A stretch of DNA of 64,000 nt from Streptomyces sp. NBC_00539 (lineage in GTDB: Bacteria > Actinomycetota > Actinomycetes > Streptomycetales > Streptomycetaceae): the NCBI RefSeq assembly GCF_036346105.1, contig NZ_CP107811.1, positions 6,219,501 to 6,283,500 on the forward strand, in the 5' to 3' direction. Shown here in pieces: positions 9,771 to 17,613 of the stretch (the stretch's first letter is position 1; every line of letters begins with the position of its first letter). The notes beneath the pieces are model-generated. The model made no database searches and was not told the origin of the DNA. It saw nothing but the letters and a program-made list of their open reading frames with translations. The position numbers and the translations under genes are program-made.

Positions 9771-10250
9771 CTAGAGCTCCTGGCCGAAGGCGGCGGCGTC
9801 GAGGGCTGTGGTGAGGCGGCTCAGACGCGTCTGGAGATCGCGGATCTCCTCCAGCTCGAAGCCCGTCGCCTGCGCGATGCGGCGGGGTACCTCCACCGCG
9901 CGGGCGCGCAGCGCCGCGCCCTCGTCGGTCAGCACGGCGTGGACGGAGCGCTCGTCCTGCGTGCTGCGCTCGCGCCGGATCAGGCCGGCCCCCTCCAGCC
10001 GCTTGAGCAGCGGTGACAGCGTGCCCGAGTCGAGCCGCAGGTGCTGTCCGAGCTGCTTGACCGGCATCGTGCCGTGCTCCCACAGGACCAGCATCACCAG
10101 GTACTGCGGGTAGGTGAGGCCCAGGTCCTTGAGGACGACCCGGTATAGGCCGTTGAAGGCGCGGCTCGCGGCGTTGAGCGCGAAGCAGATCTGCCCGTCC
10201 AGGCGCAGGAAGTCCTGGTCGTCGAGCGGGGTGGCGGGCTGCTGCGTCAT
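9771..10250 (-). CDS. ohrR: OhrR-type organic peroxide-sensing MarR repressor
   Basis: A 159-aa MarR-family repressor with the OhrR pattern. The peroxide-sensing Cys lies in the N-terminal helix as QICFALNAASRAF. The following LGLTYPQYLVMLVLWEH, DSGTLSPLLKRLEGAGLI and RSTQDERSVHAVLTDEG are the conserved helices and wing. Oxidation of the Cys by organic hydroperoxides releases DNA. The ATG at 10250 matches the family start (MTQQ...LDDQDFLRLDGQ). The gene is divergent from ohr with a palindromic operator between, the standard arrangement. Confidence 0.93.
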   Translation of the reverse strand: MTQQPATPLDDQDFLRLDGQICFALNAASRAFNGLYRVVLKDLGLTYPQYLVMLVLWEHGTMPVKQLGQHLRLDSGTLSPLLKRLEGAGLIRRERSTQDERSVHAVLTDEGAALRARAVEVPRRIAQATGFELEEIRDLQTRLSRLTTALDAAAFGQEL

Positions 10251-10288
10251 GTGGGCCAGTGTACCGCGAGGTGACTTGCAAGCCATTG

Positions 10289-10302
10289 AGTTGTGCACAA
10301 CT
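10289..10302. promoter_or_regulatory. OhrR-box-like operator between ohrR and ohr
   Basis: A perfect 14-bp palindrome AGTTGTGCACAACT lies in the divergent intergenic region. An overlapping ACAA-N4-ATTGT element follows at about 10297-10309. OhrR operators are AT-rich inverted repeats with TTGT/ACAA half sites in this position, so both may be bound. Inferred from location and symmetry. Confidence 0.65.
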
Positions 10303-10399
10303 GAATTGTGTGCTCTATTAGTGGAGGCAGTCGGGTCACCGGCCCCCCGCCGAGGTTCGAACCCGGACCGCCTTCCACCACCTCCCGAGAGGAACTCCG

Positions 10400-10810
10400 A
10401 TGGACGCGCTGTACACCGCTGTCGCCACCGCCAACGGCCGTGAGGGCCGCGCAGTCAGCTCCGACGGCCAGATCGACCTCGCGCTGGCCATGCCCCCGGC
10501 GCTGGGCGGCAACGGGCAGGGCACCAACCCCGAGCAGCTCTTCGCGGCCGGTTACGCCGCCTGCTTCGCCAGCGCCCTCGGCCTGGTCGGCCGCCAGGCC
10601 AAGGTCGACACCGGCGACATCTCCGTCACCGCCGAGACCTCCATCGGCCAGGACGGCTCCGGCTTCGGTCTGGCCGTCACCCTGCGCATCGAACTGCCCG
10701 ACTCCCTCGCGGGCGAGACGGGCGCGCTCCTGGTCAAGCAGGCGCACGAGGTCTGCCCGTACTCCAAGGCGACCCGCGGCAACATCCCCGTCGAGCTCGT
10801 CATCGAGTAG
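10400..10810 (+). CDS. ohr: Organic hydroperoxide resistance protein (Ohr peroxidase)
   Basis: A cytoplasmic thiol peroxidase of 136 aa that reduces organic hydroperoxides using lipoylated or dithiol donors. Both active-site cysteines are present: AACFASAL near residue 55 and the C-terminal EVCPYSKATRGN. The substrate-site patch NPEQLFAAGYAACF is intact, and the start MDALYTAVATA and end NIPVELVIE match Ohr ends. GAGAGGAA lies just before the ATG. It is divergent from ohrR and is followed by a strong terminator, so it is transcribed alone and induced when OhrR is oxidised. Confidence 0.96.
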   Translation: MDALYTAVATANGREGRAVSSDGQIDLALAMPPALGGNGQGTNPEQLFAAGYAACFASALGLVGRQAKVDTGDISVTAETSIGQDGSGFGLAVTLRIELPDSLAGETGALLVKQAHEVCPYSKATRGNIPVELVIE

Positions 10811-10866
10811 CGGTCGGCCCCGGCGGGCGGGAATTCCCCGCGGCGCCGCACGTGCCGCAGTGCAAG

Positions 10867-10901
10867 CGCCTCCGGCGCCCCGACGAGGGGCGCCGGAGGC
10901 G
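10867..10901 (+). terminator. Hairpin terminator after ohr
   Basis: A perfect 15-bp inverted repeat with a GACGA loop stands 57 nt after the ohr stop codon. Confidence 0.75.
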
Positions 10902-11004
10902 TTCGCGTCGCCGGGCAACTCCCGGCTCGGGCACACGTTTTGGGCGAGGGGGAAGTACGGCGGATCGGCTGCACGCGCCGGTGCGCCGCCACTACCGTTG
11001 CCGC

Positions 11005-11391
11005 ATGAGCGCCGATGAACTCGACCCCCGGGACGTGTGGCCGCTACCGCCGGCCTGGATGTTCGACTGCACCGACTGTTTCCGGCTCTACCGTTCCATG
11101 AAGCGCATCGAGCGGGTCACGGAGGAGATGTGGCTCACCGGGCGGCGGGGGATCGACTGGGACCCCGTGGACAACGGGCCCGGCTCGCGGATCCGGCTCG
11201 CCCGCCACCTGGCCACCAGCCACGAGAGCCTGTTGCCCGACTGGGCGCCGGAGTGCGAGCGGTGCGGCGACCACGCACGCAGGCTCGCGCGGGGCGAGGA
11301 CGCGGAATTCGGTCTCGCGGCGGCCCTGGTGGCCGCCGAACACCGCGCCGCGCACCTCTTCGTCCCGCCCCGCGGGCTGGGCCTCGTCTGA
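11005..11391 (+). CDS. Small Cys-rich protein of unknown function
   Basis: A 128-aa protein not assigned to a named family. It carries two close Cys pairs, FDCTDCFRL near residue 22 and PECERCGDHARR near residue 83, which could bind one zinc ion in a treble-clef or ribbon fold. A helical C-terminus (AAALVAAEHRAAHLF) follows. The start is the ATG at 11005, with a TACCGT box (10993-10998) 6 nt before it, so the message is probably leaderless. No signal peptide or membrane segment is seen. Confidence 0.7.
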   Translation: MSADELDPRDVWPLPPAWMFDCTDCFRLYRSMKRIERVTEEMWLTGRRGIDWDPVDNGPGSRIRLARHLATSHESLLPDWAPECERCGDHARRLARGEDAEFGLAAALVAAEHRAAHLFVPPRGLGLV

Positions 11392-11424
11392 CCGGAGGCG
11401 TCGGGGGCCCCTGCGCGGGGCCGC

Positions 11425-11886
11425 TCAGCCGCGCCGCCGGGCGGCCACCACGACGCAGGCCACCGCGAGCGGCACCTCCGCCCCCGCTGCCAGCAACAGG
11501 GCCGGCCCCTGGCCGCCGGTTCCCAGCGAGGTCGTGACGTCGAACCAGGCGTCCACCGCCAGCAGCGCGGCCGTCGCGGCCGCCACCGGCGAAGCCCGGG
11601 GGTCCCTCCGGCGCACCAGCAGCCCGGTCCCCGTCAGTCCGGCCGCCAGCATCACGTCCAGGCCGATCCAGGCGGTGGCCCAGTGGGACACCTCGGCGCT
11701 CCCCGGCAGCGTCATCGCCAGCACGACCATCCACGGGAGCAGCGCCGCACCCGCCCCCGTGAGGACCACGGAGATCCCCGGCACGGCGCGGCGGGCGGCA
11801 GTCCGGCGGCCCGTTGTCCGAGGAGCGGTCACCCGGCGGGCGGTCGTCCGTGCGGCGGCGGGCGGGCAGGGGGCGGTGAGGGCCAT
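11425..11886 (-). CDS. Small integral membrane protein of unknown function
   Basis: A 153-aa protein with a basic, cytoplasmic-looking N-terminus (about 36 residues rich in Arg/Thr) followed by about four hydrophobic segments. These include ISVVLTGAGAALLPWMVVLA, WIGLDVMLAAGLTGTGLL, PVAAATAALLAVDAWFDV and ALLLAAGAEVPLAVACVVV. The loops RRRDPRAS and the ending AARRRG put positive charges on one side. GGAAGGAG precedes the ATG. It is divergent from the histidine kinase operon; a link is possible but unproven. The family is unnamed as far as I can tell. Confidence 0.75.
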   Translation of the reverse strand: MALTAPCPPAAARTTARRVTAPRTTGRRTAARRAVPGISVVLTGAGAALLPWMVVLAMTLPGSAEVSHWATAWIGLDVMLAAGLTGTGLLVRRRDPRASPVAAATAALLAVDAWFDVTTSLGTGGQGPALLLAAGAEVPLAVACVVVAARRRG

Positions 11887-12062
11887 GGCCGCGGGTCTCC
11901 TTCCGGCCCGGCGGTCCGTCCGCGGGGCACGCCCCCACTCTTGTGTCCCGCAACGCGAAGATCAGTAGCCCCCCGGTCCGAACCCGGGGTGGTGCCCGTA
12001 CCACCCCCGAGCGGGTACCAGGGTGGGCGCACGTCCTGAGCAGTGCGATTACCGTACGGGTC

Positions 12063-13337
12063 ATGGCACTTCGCGGCGCGCTGAGGCGTACCTCCACCTG
12101 GTTCGCCGCCCACGCCCCGTGGTCGGCGTGGGCCTGGCGCAACACCGCCTTCGCGGCAGCCGCCATCCCGCCCGCGCTGCCCGTCCTCGCCGGGGTCACG
12201 GTCCTGTCGGTCCTCCCCGGGGACGGGCCCGTACCGCTGGCTGCCGCGCTCGCCGCGCTCGTGCTGTGCCCCCTGCTCACGCCGCTCCAGCGCAGCCGCT
12301 TCCGGTCGCTGCTCGGCCTCCACGTTCCGCCGGTCGTGCGCGAGCACCGGTGGTGGACCCCGCGCGGGGCGGGCGAGCGGCTGGGCTCCGGGGCGATGTT
12401 GCGGCAGTACGGGTACCACCTCATCGTCGGTCCCCTCACCGCGCTGGCGGGCGCCGCCGTCGTCCTCGCCTGGGCGGCGGGTGCCGTCGGCGCCACCGTC
12501 TACGGATGGGTCTGGCTGCTGCCCGGCCCCGGCGGAACGGGCGCCCCCGGCTGGACCGGGCAGTGCGACGTGGTCACCGTTGCGGGCGCTCTGGCCGTGC
12601 TCGCGGCCCCCTGGGCGGCCGCCCTCGTCGCCCGTCTCGACGCACTCGCCGCATCGGCGCTCCTCGGCCCCAGCCGCGCCGGCGAGTTGCTGCGCCGCGT
12701 CGAGGACCTCGCCCAGAGCCGGGCCGGCGTACTCGACGCCGCCGACCTCGAACGCCGTCGTATCGAACGGGACTTGCACGACGGCGCCCAACAGCGCCTG
12801 GTCTCCCTCGCCATGAACCTCGGGATCGCCCGCGCCACCCTTCCGGACCTGCCGCCCGAGGCCAGGGCCGTGATCGACGAGGCCCACCGCGAGGCGAAGG
12901 AGGCCATCGAGGAGCTGAACAGCCTGGTACGGGGCCTGCACCCGGCCGTGCTGGAGGACCGCGGGCTCGACGCCGCGCTCTCCGGGATCGCCGCCCGCGC
13001 CCCCCTGCCCGTCGAACTGTCCGTGGACATCACCGAACGCCCGGACCCGACGGTGGAGGCGGTCGCGTACTTCGTGGTCTCCGAGGCCCTCGCCAACGTC
13101 GCCAAACACGCCGGAGCCGCGCGCTGCACCGTCCGGGCCCAGCGGGTGCCCGGCGGCCGCACGGACCTGCTGCGCGTCGTCGTCACCGACGACGGGGCGG
13201 GCGGCGCCGACCCGGGCTCCGGCACCGGCCTGAGGGGTCTGCGCAAGCGGGTAGGGTCGGTCGACGGAACCATCAAGATCGACAGTCCTCTCGGGGGCCC
13301 GACCGTCATCACCGTGGAGCTGCCGTGCGTGCCGTGA
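12063..13337 (+). CDS. Membrane sensor histidine kinase (NarL-type system, HisKA_3)
   Basis: A two-component sensor kinase of 424 aa. About four membrane segments fill residues 1 to about 195 with little periplasmic sequence, so it may sense membrane or intramembrane stress. The dimerisation/phosphoacceptor helix RRRIERDLHDGAQQRL contains the His that is phosphorylated. The ATPase domain has the N-box (VSEALANVAKHAGA) and DDGAGGADPGSGTGLRGL. The ATG at 12063 follows a TACCGT box by 7 nt, suggesting a leaderless message. Its 3' end overlaps the response regulator by 13 nt, so kinase and regulator form a pair and are co-translated. Confidence 0.93.
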   Translation: MALRGALRRTSTWFAAHAPWSAWAWRNTAFAAAAIPPALPVLAGVTVLSVLPGDGPVPLAAALAALVLCPLLTPLQRSRFRSLLGLHVPPVVREHRWWTPRGAGERLGSGAMLRQYGYHLIVGPLTALAGAAVVLAWAAGAVGATVYGWVWLLPGPGGTGAPGWTGQCDVVTVAGALAVLAAPWAAALVARLDALAASALLGPSRAGELLRRVEDLAQSRAGVLDAADLERRRIERDLHDGAQQRLVSLAMNLGIARATLPDLPPEARAVIDEAHREAKEAIEELNSLVRGLHPAVLEDRGLDAALSGIAARAPLPVELSVDITERPDPTVEAVAYFVVSEALANVAKHAGAARCTVRAQRVPGGRTDLLRVVVTDDGAGGADPGSGTGLRGLRKRVGSVDGTIKIDSPLGGPTVITVELPCVP

Positions 13338-13981
13338 TCGCCGAAGACTCCGTCCTGCTGCGCATAGGACTCGTCAAGGTCCTCGAAATGGCGGGGTTCG
13401 AGGTGGCCGCCGAGGCCGGGGACGCCGAAGCGGTGCTCGCCGCCGTCGAGGAACACCGGCCCGACCTCGCGCTGCTCGACGTGCGCATGCCACCGGGCTT
13501 CACCGACGAGGGAGTCCGCGCGGCGCTGATGATCCGCAGCCAGAGCCCGGGCACCGCCGTCCTGCTGCTCTCGCAGTACGTGGAGGAACGCTACGCCGCC
13601 GACCTGCTGTCGGGCGAGAACGGCGCGGGCATCGGCTACCTCCTCAAGCAACGCGTGGCCGACGTCGAGGAGTTCATCGACGCCCTGCGCCGGGTCGCGG
13701 CCGGCGGCACCGCACTCGACCCCCAGGTCGTCGCCCAGCTCCTGCTGCGCCGGGGCGGGGGAGCGGATCCGCTGGAGCGGCTGACCCCGCGCGAACGCGA
13801 GGTGCTGGCCCTGATGGCCGAGGGCCGCTCCAACGCGGGCATCGCGGCCGGACTCGTGGTCAGCGAGAGCGCCGTGGCCAAACACATCAACAACATCTTC
13901 AGCAAGCTGGACCTGCCCCCGGCCGAAGGCGCCCACCGCCGCGTCCTCGCGGTCCTGCGCTTCCTGGACGGCACCCCGTGA
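13325..13981 (+). CDS. NarL/FixJ-family response regulator
   Basis: A 218-aa response regulator, partner of the kinase encoded just upstream. The receiver domain (residues 1-120) has the acidic pocket VIAEDSVLL, the phosphoacceptor Asp in LALLDVRMP, and the conserved Lys in YLLKQRV. The C-terminal GerE helix-turn-helix (about 150-212) reads LTPREREVLALMAEGRSNAG then SESAVAKHINNIFSKL. The GTG start at 13325 lies inside the kinase gene with GGAG 5 nt upstream. The stop overlaps the GTG of the next gene (GTGA), so the regulator and the DUF4097-like gene are coupled and one target may be its own operon. Confidence 0.93.
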   Translation: MRAVIAEDSVLLRIGLVKVLEMAGFEVAAEAGDAEAVLAAVEEHRPDLALLDVRMPPGFTDEGVRAALMIRSQSPGTAVLLLSQYVEERYAADLLSGENGAGIGYLLKQRVADVEEFIDALRRVAAGGTALDPQVVAQLLLRRGGGADPLERLTPREREVLALMAEGRSNAGIAAGLVVSESAVAKHINNIFSKLDLPPAEGAHRRVLAVLRFLDGTP

Positions 13982-14841
13982 CCTCCGCCGACGCCCCCGC
14001 CGACGCCCCCGGCGCGCCGTCCGCCCCGGCTCGCCGGGAGCACCGCCGGGCGTGGCTCCTCGCGGCGCTGGCCGGTGCGTTGCTGGTCCTCGTACCGGCG
14101 GGCCGTCAGGCGTGGACGCACCACTCCCTGCACAGCCGCGTCCTGGCCGGCGACAGCGGCGGACCGCCGGTGCGGGCGCTGGAGATCACCGGCCGCAGCG
14201 CGGACATCACCGTCACCCCGCGCGCGGACGGGGTGGTCGGCTACCGGGCGGAGCTCGGCTGGTCCGCCCGGCCGCCCGTCGTCGAGGAGAGCCGGCTCGG
14301 CGACACCCTGCGGCTGGCCGCGCGCTGCCCCGGCGACGGCGGCGACGGCGGAGGTCCCGACGGCCCGGGCCCGGGGCCCGGCTGCGACGTGCGGCTCGCG
14401 GTGACCGTGCCGGCCGGCATCCCCGTACGGGTGTCCGCCGGCTCCGGCCGGGTCGACATCAGCGGCATGGCGGGCCCCGTCGACGCCAGCGTCGACTCCG
14501 GCACCCTGAACCTCGTCGGCCTGCGCGGCGCGGTGCGCGCCCGGGCCGGCTCCGGCGCCCTGACCGCCACCGGTCTGGCCTCGGCGCGGGCCGACATCGC
14601 GGCGGACTCCGGCCACGCGCTGGCCGCCTTCCTGGCCCCGCCCGAAGACGTCACCGCCCGCGTCGGCTCCGGCGGGCTCGACCTCGCCTTTCCGCCGGCC
14701 ACCCGGTTCCGCGTCGACGCACGCGCGGGCTCGGGCACCTGCGAGGTCGCCCCGGCCCTGCGCGACCCCGCCTCCCCGTATACCCTGACCGTCTCGGCGG
14801 AGTCGGGCCGGGCCGAAGCCCGCACCACCGCGTCGTACTGA
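13978..14841 (+). CDS. Membrane-anchored DUF4097-like adhesin-fold protein
   Basis: A 287-aa protein with a cytoplasmic N-terminus, one membrane segment at about residues 25-45 (AWLLAALAGALLVLVPA) and a large extracytoplasmic beta-rich domain. The domain has repeated short strands of the type AGSGRVDISGMAGPVDASVDSG, RAGSGALTATGL, VGSGGLDLAF and AGSGTCEVA, typical of DUF4097/DUF2807 beta-helix-like proteins found next to two-component systems. The GTG overlaps the regulator stop by 4 nt. Being third in a coupled operon with a kinase and regulator, it may help sensing or be an output of the system. That role is inference. Confidence 0.78.
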   Translation: MTSADAPADAPGAPSAPARREHRRAWLLAALAGALLVLVPAGRQAWTHHSLHSRVLAGDSGGPPVRALEITGRSADITVTPRADGVVGYRAELGWSARPPVVEESRLGDTLRLAARCPGDGGDGGGPDGPGPGPGCDVRLAVTVPAGIPVRVSAGSGRVDISGMAGPVDASVDSGTLNLVGLRGAVRARAGSGALTATGLASARADIAADSGHALAAFLAPPEDVTARVGSGGLDLAFPPATRFRVDARAGSGTCEVAPALRDPASPYTLTVSAESGRAEARTTASY

Positions 14842-14862
14842 CCGGTGGCGCCGGCCGCGGCG

Positions 14863-15906
14863 TCAGGCGGAGGCCCGGCGGACCAGTACGGTCGGCGTGA
14901 TCACCGCCCGGGGCGCCGGCGGGGTGTCCAGCGCGCCCAGGGTGCCCAGCAGCAGCCGCGCCATCAGGCGGCCCATCCCCTCCACGTCCTGGCGGACCGT
15001 CGTCAGCGGCGGCTCCGCCGCCTCGGCCACCCGCTCGGTGTCGTCGAAGCCGACCACCGCCACGTCCCCGGGCACGTCGAGCCCCCGCTCCCGGAGCACC
15101 GCGAGGGCCCCCGTCGCCATCAGGTCGTTCGCGGCGAACACCGCGTCCAGGCCCGGCCGGCGCCCCAGCAGCTCCCGCATCGCACGGGCCCCGCCGGCCG
15201 TGGTGAAGTCACCCGCCGCCACCAACGCGGGGTCGGCGCCCACCAGTACGTCCCGGTAGCCGTCGAGCCGGTCGACGGCCGAGGTCTGGTCGAGGGGGCC
15301 CGCGATGTGCGCCACGCGCCGTCGGCCGCGGGCGAGCAGGTGGCGCACCGCCTCCCGCGCGCCGCCCCGGTTGTCGGCGTCGACGTAGGCGGCGCAGGGG
15401 TCGTCGGGGCCGGTCGTCCAGCCCGGCCGGCCTCCGTAGACCGTGGGCATGCCGACCCGGCGGGTGATCTCGGGCAGCGGGTCGTCGGTGTGCAGCGAGA
15501 AGGCGAGCGCCCCGTCGACGTGGCCGCCCGCCAGGTACCGTTCGATCCGGTCGTAGTCCGCCCGGTCCTCCACCAGGAGCAGCACCAACTGGGCGTCGTG
15601 CGCGGTCAGTTCCCGGCTGATCCCGCGTATCTGGCGGGAGAAGAACGGGTCGGAGAAGATCCGTGCCTCCGGTTCGGGGATGATCACGGCGACCGCCCCG
15701 GTGCGCCGGGTGACCAGGGTGCGGGCCGCGTGGTTCGGTACGTAGCCGAGCTCGCGCACGGCCTCCCGCACCTTGTCCGCCAGGTGCGCGCGGACCCCGT
15801 CACCGCCGTTGACGACGCGGGAGACCGTGGCCCGGGACACCCCGGCCAGTGCAGCCACGGCCTCCAGGGTGGGGCGGTTCCCGGGAACACGAAGCTGTTC
15901 GGGCAC
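14863..15906 (-). CDS. LacI-family transcriptional regulator
   Basis: A 347-aa sugar-responsive repressor. The N-terminal helix-turn-helix and hinge are clear (TLEAVAALAGVSRATVSRVV then REAVRELGYVPNHAARTL). The periplasmic-binding-like ligand domain follows, with AVIIPEPEARIFSDPFF, the HVDGALAFS strand, AYVDADNRGGAREAVRHL and DAVFAANDLMATGAL. The GTG start has GAGGAG about 6 nt upstream. It lies 89 nt downstream of, and on the same strand as, a secreted GH16 beta-glucanase whose promoter carries a LacI-type palindrome, so control of laminarin-type glucan use is likely. An imperfect inverted repeat at 15935-15960 could be its own operator. Confidence 0.92.
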   Translation of the reverse strand: MPEQLRVPGNRPTLEAVAALAGVSRATVSRVVNGGDGVRAHLADKVREAVRELGYVPNHAARTLVTRRTGAVAVIIPEPEARIFSDPFFSRQIRGISRELTAHDAQLVLLLVEDRADYDRIERYLAGGHVDGALAFSLHTDDPLPEITRRVGMPTVYGGRPGWTTGPDDPCAAYVDADNRGGAREAVRHLLARGRRRVAHIAGPLDQTSAVDRLDGYRDVLVGADPALVAAGDFTTAGGARAMRELLGRRPGLDAVFAANDLMATGALAVLRERGLDVPGDVAVVGFDDTERVAEAAEPPLTTVRQDVEGMGRLMARLLLGTLGALDTPPAPRAVITPTVLVRRASA

Positions 15907-15934
15907 GGGCGCTCCTCATGCGTGGCCGTCGGCG

Positions 15935-15960
15935 GTTGACTTGCCGCGCAGCAGGTTAAC
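15935..15960. promoter_or_regulatory. Imperfect inverted repeat upstream of the LacI-family gene
   Basis: GTTGACTTGC-CGCGCA-GCAGGTTAAC pairs in 8 of 10 positions and lies 29-54 nt before the regulator start. It could be an autoregulatory site or simply a promoter (TTGACT, or GTTAAC on the other strand). It does not resemble the GAGAGCGCTCTC palindrome upstream of the glucanase. Confidence 0.3.
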
Positions 15961-15995
15961 CCCTGCCGCCGGGGGCGCCCGGCGCCCCGGCCCGC

Positions 15996-17414
15996 TCAGT
16001 GGCCGAAGTCGAACCAGTTCACGTTCACGAAGTCGGCCGGCTGGCCGCTGGTGAAGGTGAGGTAGACGTCGTGGGTGCCCGTGACGGCGCTGATGTTCGC
16101 GGGGACGGTCCGCCAGCTCTGCCAGCCTCCGGTGCCGGCGACGGAGAAACTGCCGACCGGCGGGCTCGTGCGGCTGTCCAGGCGGACCTCCACGAGGCCG
16201 CTGACCCCGCTCGCCGCGCCGCTCGCGACCCGCCCGTAGAACTGGCGGGCCGCGCTCGCGCCGAAGTCGACGCCCCGGTACACGGCCCAGTCACCGTTCG
16301 CCAGCGAGGCGAGGTCCTGGCCACCGCCGGTGTCCGAGGTGGTCTCCTTGGCGGTGCCCGCCTGGTCGTCGTACGACTCCGCCTGGATGGCGGCGTAGGC
16401 GTTCCGCGCCCCGGAGGGCGGCGTCGTGGGGGGCGTGGTGGGCGGGGTGGTGGTGCCCGTCTTCTGGAGTACCAGGACGTAGTCGACCACCATCGGGTGG
16501 CCGGGCTCGGTGCCGGCGTCCGGTCCGCCGCCGAAGGCGTCGGGGAAGCCGCCGCCCATGGCGACGTTCAGGATGATGAAGTAGCCGTGGTCCGTCGCAT
16601 TGGTCCAGGTGGTGGCGTCGACCTGGTTCGCCTTCACGGTGTGGAAGTTGACGCCGTCCAGGTAGAAGCGCATCTCCTCCACGGCCGTGGACCGGTCCCA
16701 CTCCACCGCGTAGGTGTGGAAGCCGCCCTGGCAGGTGGTGCCGGTGCAAGCGCGCTGGCCGCCGATGCCGGAGGTCTCGTTGCAGGGGCCGCCCGGGCTG
16801 GTGCCGCAATGCATGGTGGCCCACTCGTTGTTGAGGCCCTGGACGTTCTCCATGATGTCCAGCTCACCGATGCCGGGCCAGTTCCACCAGTTGCCCCGGT
16901 AGGGGGCTCCGAGCATCCAGAACGCCGGCCAGTACCCCTTCGCCGCGGCGCCCGTGACGTTCGGCATCTGTATCCGGGCCTCGGTGCGCAGGGTGCCGCC
17001 CGCCGGGGGCCGCAAGTCGGAGCGCCTGCTCTCCACGCGGGCCGAGGTCCAGTTGCCGGCCGCGTCCCTGCGGGGGGTGATCCGGAGGTTGCCGGCGCCG
17101 TCGAGCGAGACGTTGGCCGGGTCCGCGGTCATCGTCTCGATCTCGCCGGTCCCGAAGCCGGTGGGGCCGCCCGGGTAGCCGCGCCCGGTCGTGTACTGCC
17201 AGTCGGTGGTGTTCACACCGGAGCCGGCGGTCCCGTTGAAGTCGTCAAGGAACACCTGGGACCAGCCGGCCGGGACCGGGGGAGCGGCGGCGTTCGCGGG
17301 CGGGGTGACGGCCACGGCGGCAGCGGCCGCCACCGCCACCGCCATCGTGCTCAGGGTGGCGATGACGGAACGCCTGGTGGCGGGGCGGCGCCTTCTGCGG
17401 GATGTCTCACGCAT
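15996..17414 (-). CDS. Secreted GH16 endo-1,3-beta-glucanase with C-terminal CBM6
   Basis: An exported glycoside hydrolase of 472 aa. A twin-arginine-like, very basic signal (RRRRRPATRRSVIAT) precedes a hydrophobic Ala/Val stretch ending ANA-A. The GH16 domain at about 46-320 has the catalytic signature GELDIMEN with Glu184, Asp186 and Glu189, and the cleft strands YWPAFWMLGAPY and HTYAVEWDRS. A Thr-Pro linker (TTTPPTTPPTTPP) joins a CBM6 module at about 345-472 (AIQAESYDDQAG, NGDWAVYRGVDFG, DVYLTF). The expected substrate is laminarin or fungal 1,3-beta-glucan. The start at 17414 places the signal at the N-terminus; a longer frame to 17564 would cross the operator. Confidence 0.94.
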   Translation of the reverse strand: MRETSRRRRRPATRRSVIATLSTMAVAVAAAAAVAVTPPANAAAPPVPAGWSQVFLDDFNGTAGSGVNTTDWQYTTGRGYPGGPTGFGTGEIETMTADPANVSLDGAGNLRITPRRDAAGNWTSARVESRRSDLRPPAGGTLRTEARIQMPNVTGAAAKGYWPAFWMLGAPYRGNWWNWPGIGELDIMENVQGLNNEWATMHCGTSPGGPCNETSGIGGQRACTGTTCQGGFHTYAVEWDRSTAVEEMRFYLDGVNFHTVKANQVDATTWTNATDHGYFIILNVAMGGGFPDAFGGGPDAGTEPGHPMVVDYVLVLQKTGTTTPPTTPPTTPPSGARNAYAAIQAESYDDQAGTAKETTSDTGGGQDLASLANGDWAVYRGVDFGASAARQFYGRVASGAASGVSGLVEVRLDSRTSPPVGSFSVAGTGGWQSWRTVPANISAVTGTHDVYLTFTSGQPADFVNVNWFDFGH

Positions 17415-17482
17415 GGGTGGGTGCCCTCTCTGCGTGCGCCTCGGGGGCGCGGTGGGGGGAGGTGCGGACCGTGACACCGCCT

Positions 17483-17496
17483 TGAGAGCGCTCTCA
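17483..17496. promoter_or_regulatory. LacI-type operator upstream of the GH16 gene
   Basis: A perfect 14-bp palindrome TGAGAGCGCTCTCA lies 69-82 nt before the glucanase start codon. It differs from the CebR box TGGGAGCGCTCCCA only at the symmetric third and twelfth bases. The LacI-family gene downstream of the glucanase is the obvious candidate binder. Confidence 0.7.
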
Positions 17497-17613
17497 CAGC
17501 GATGTCGCCCGCCACTGTGCTCCCCGCCACCGGGACCGTCAAGAGATGGAACCGTCAAAGCCATTTGCGGGGCGGGGAGTTCACAGGTTGAAGGGGCTCG
17601 GTGCCTCGTGGGG

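Noticed and set aside
10354-10363. GGTTCGAACC resembling a tRNA T-arm loop
   Set aside because: No tRNA acceptor, D or anticodon arms can be drawn around it. The region is the ohrR-ohr promoter.
11943-12062. Longer N-terminus for the histidine kinase from 11943
   Set aside because: The additional 40 residues are non-hydrophobic and without motif. The ATG at 12063 follows a promoter-like box.
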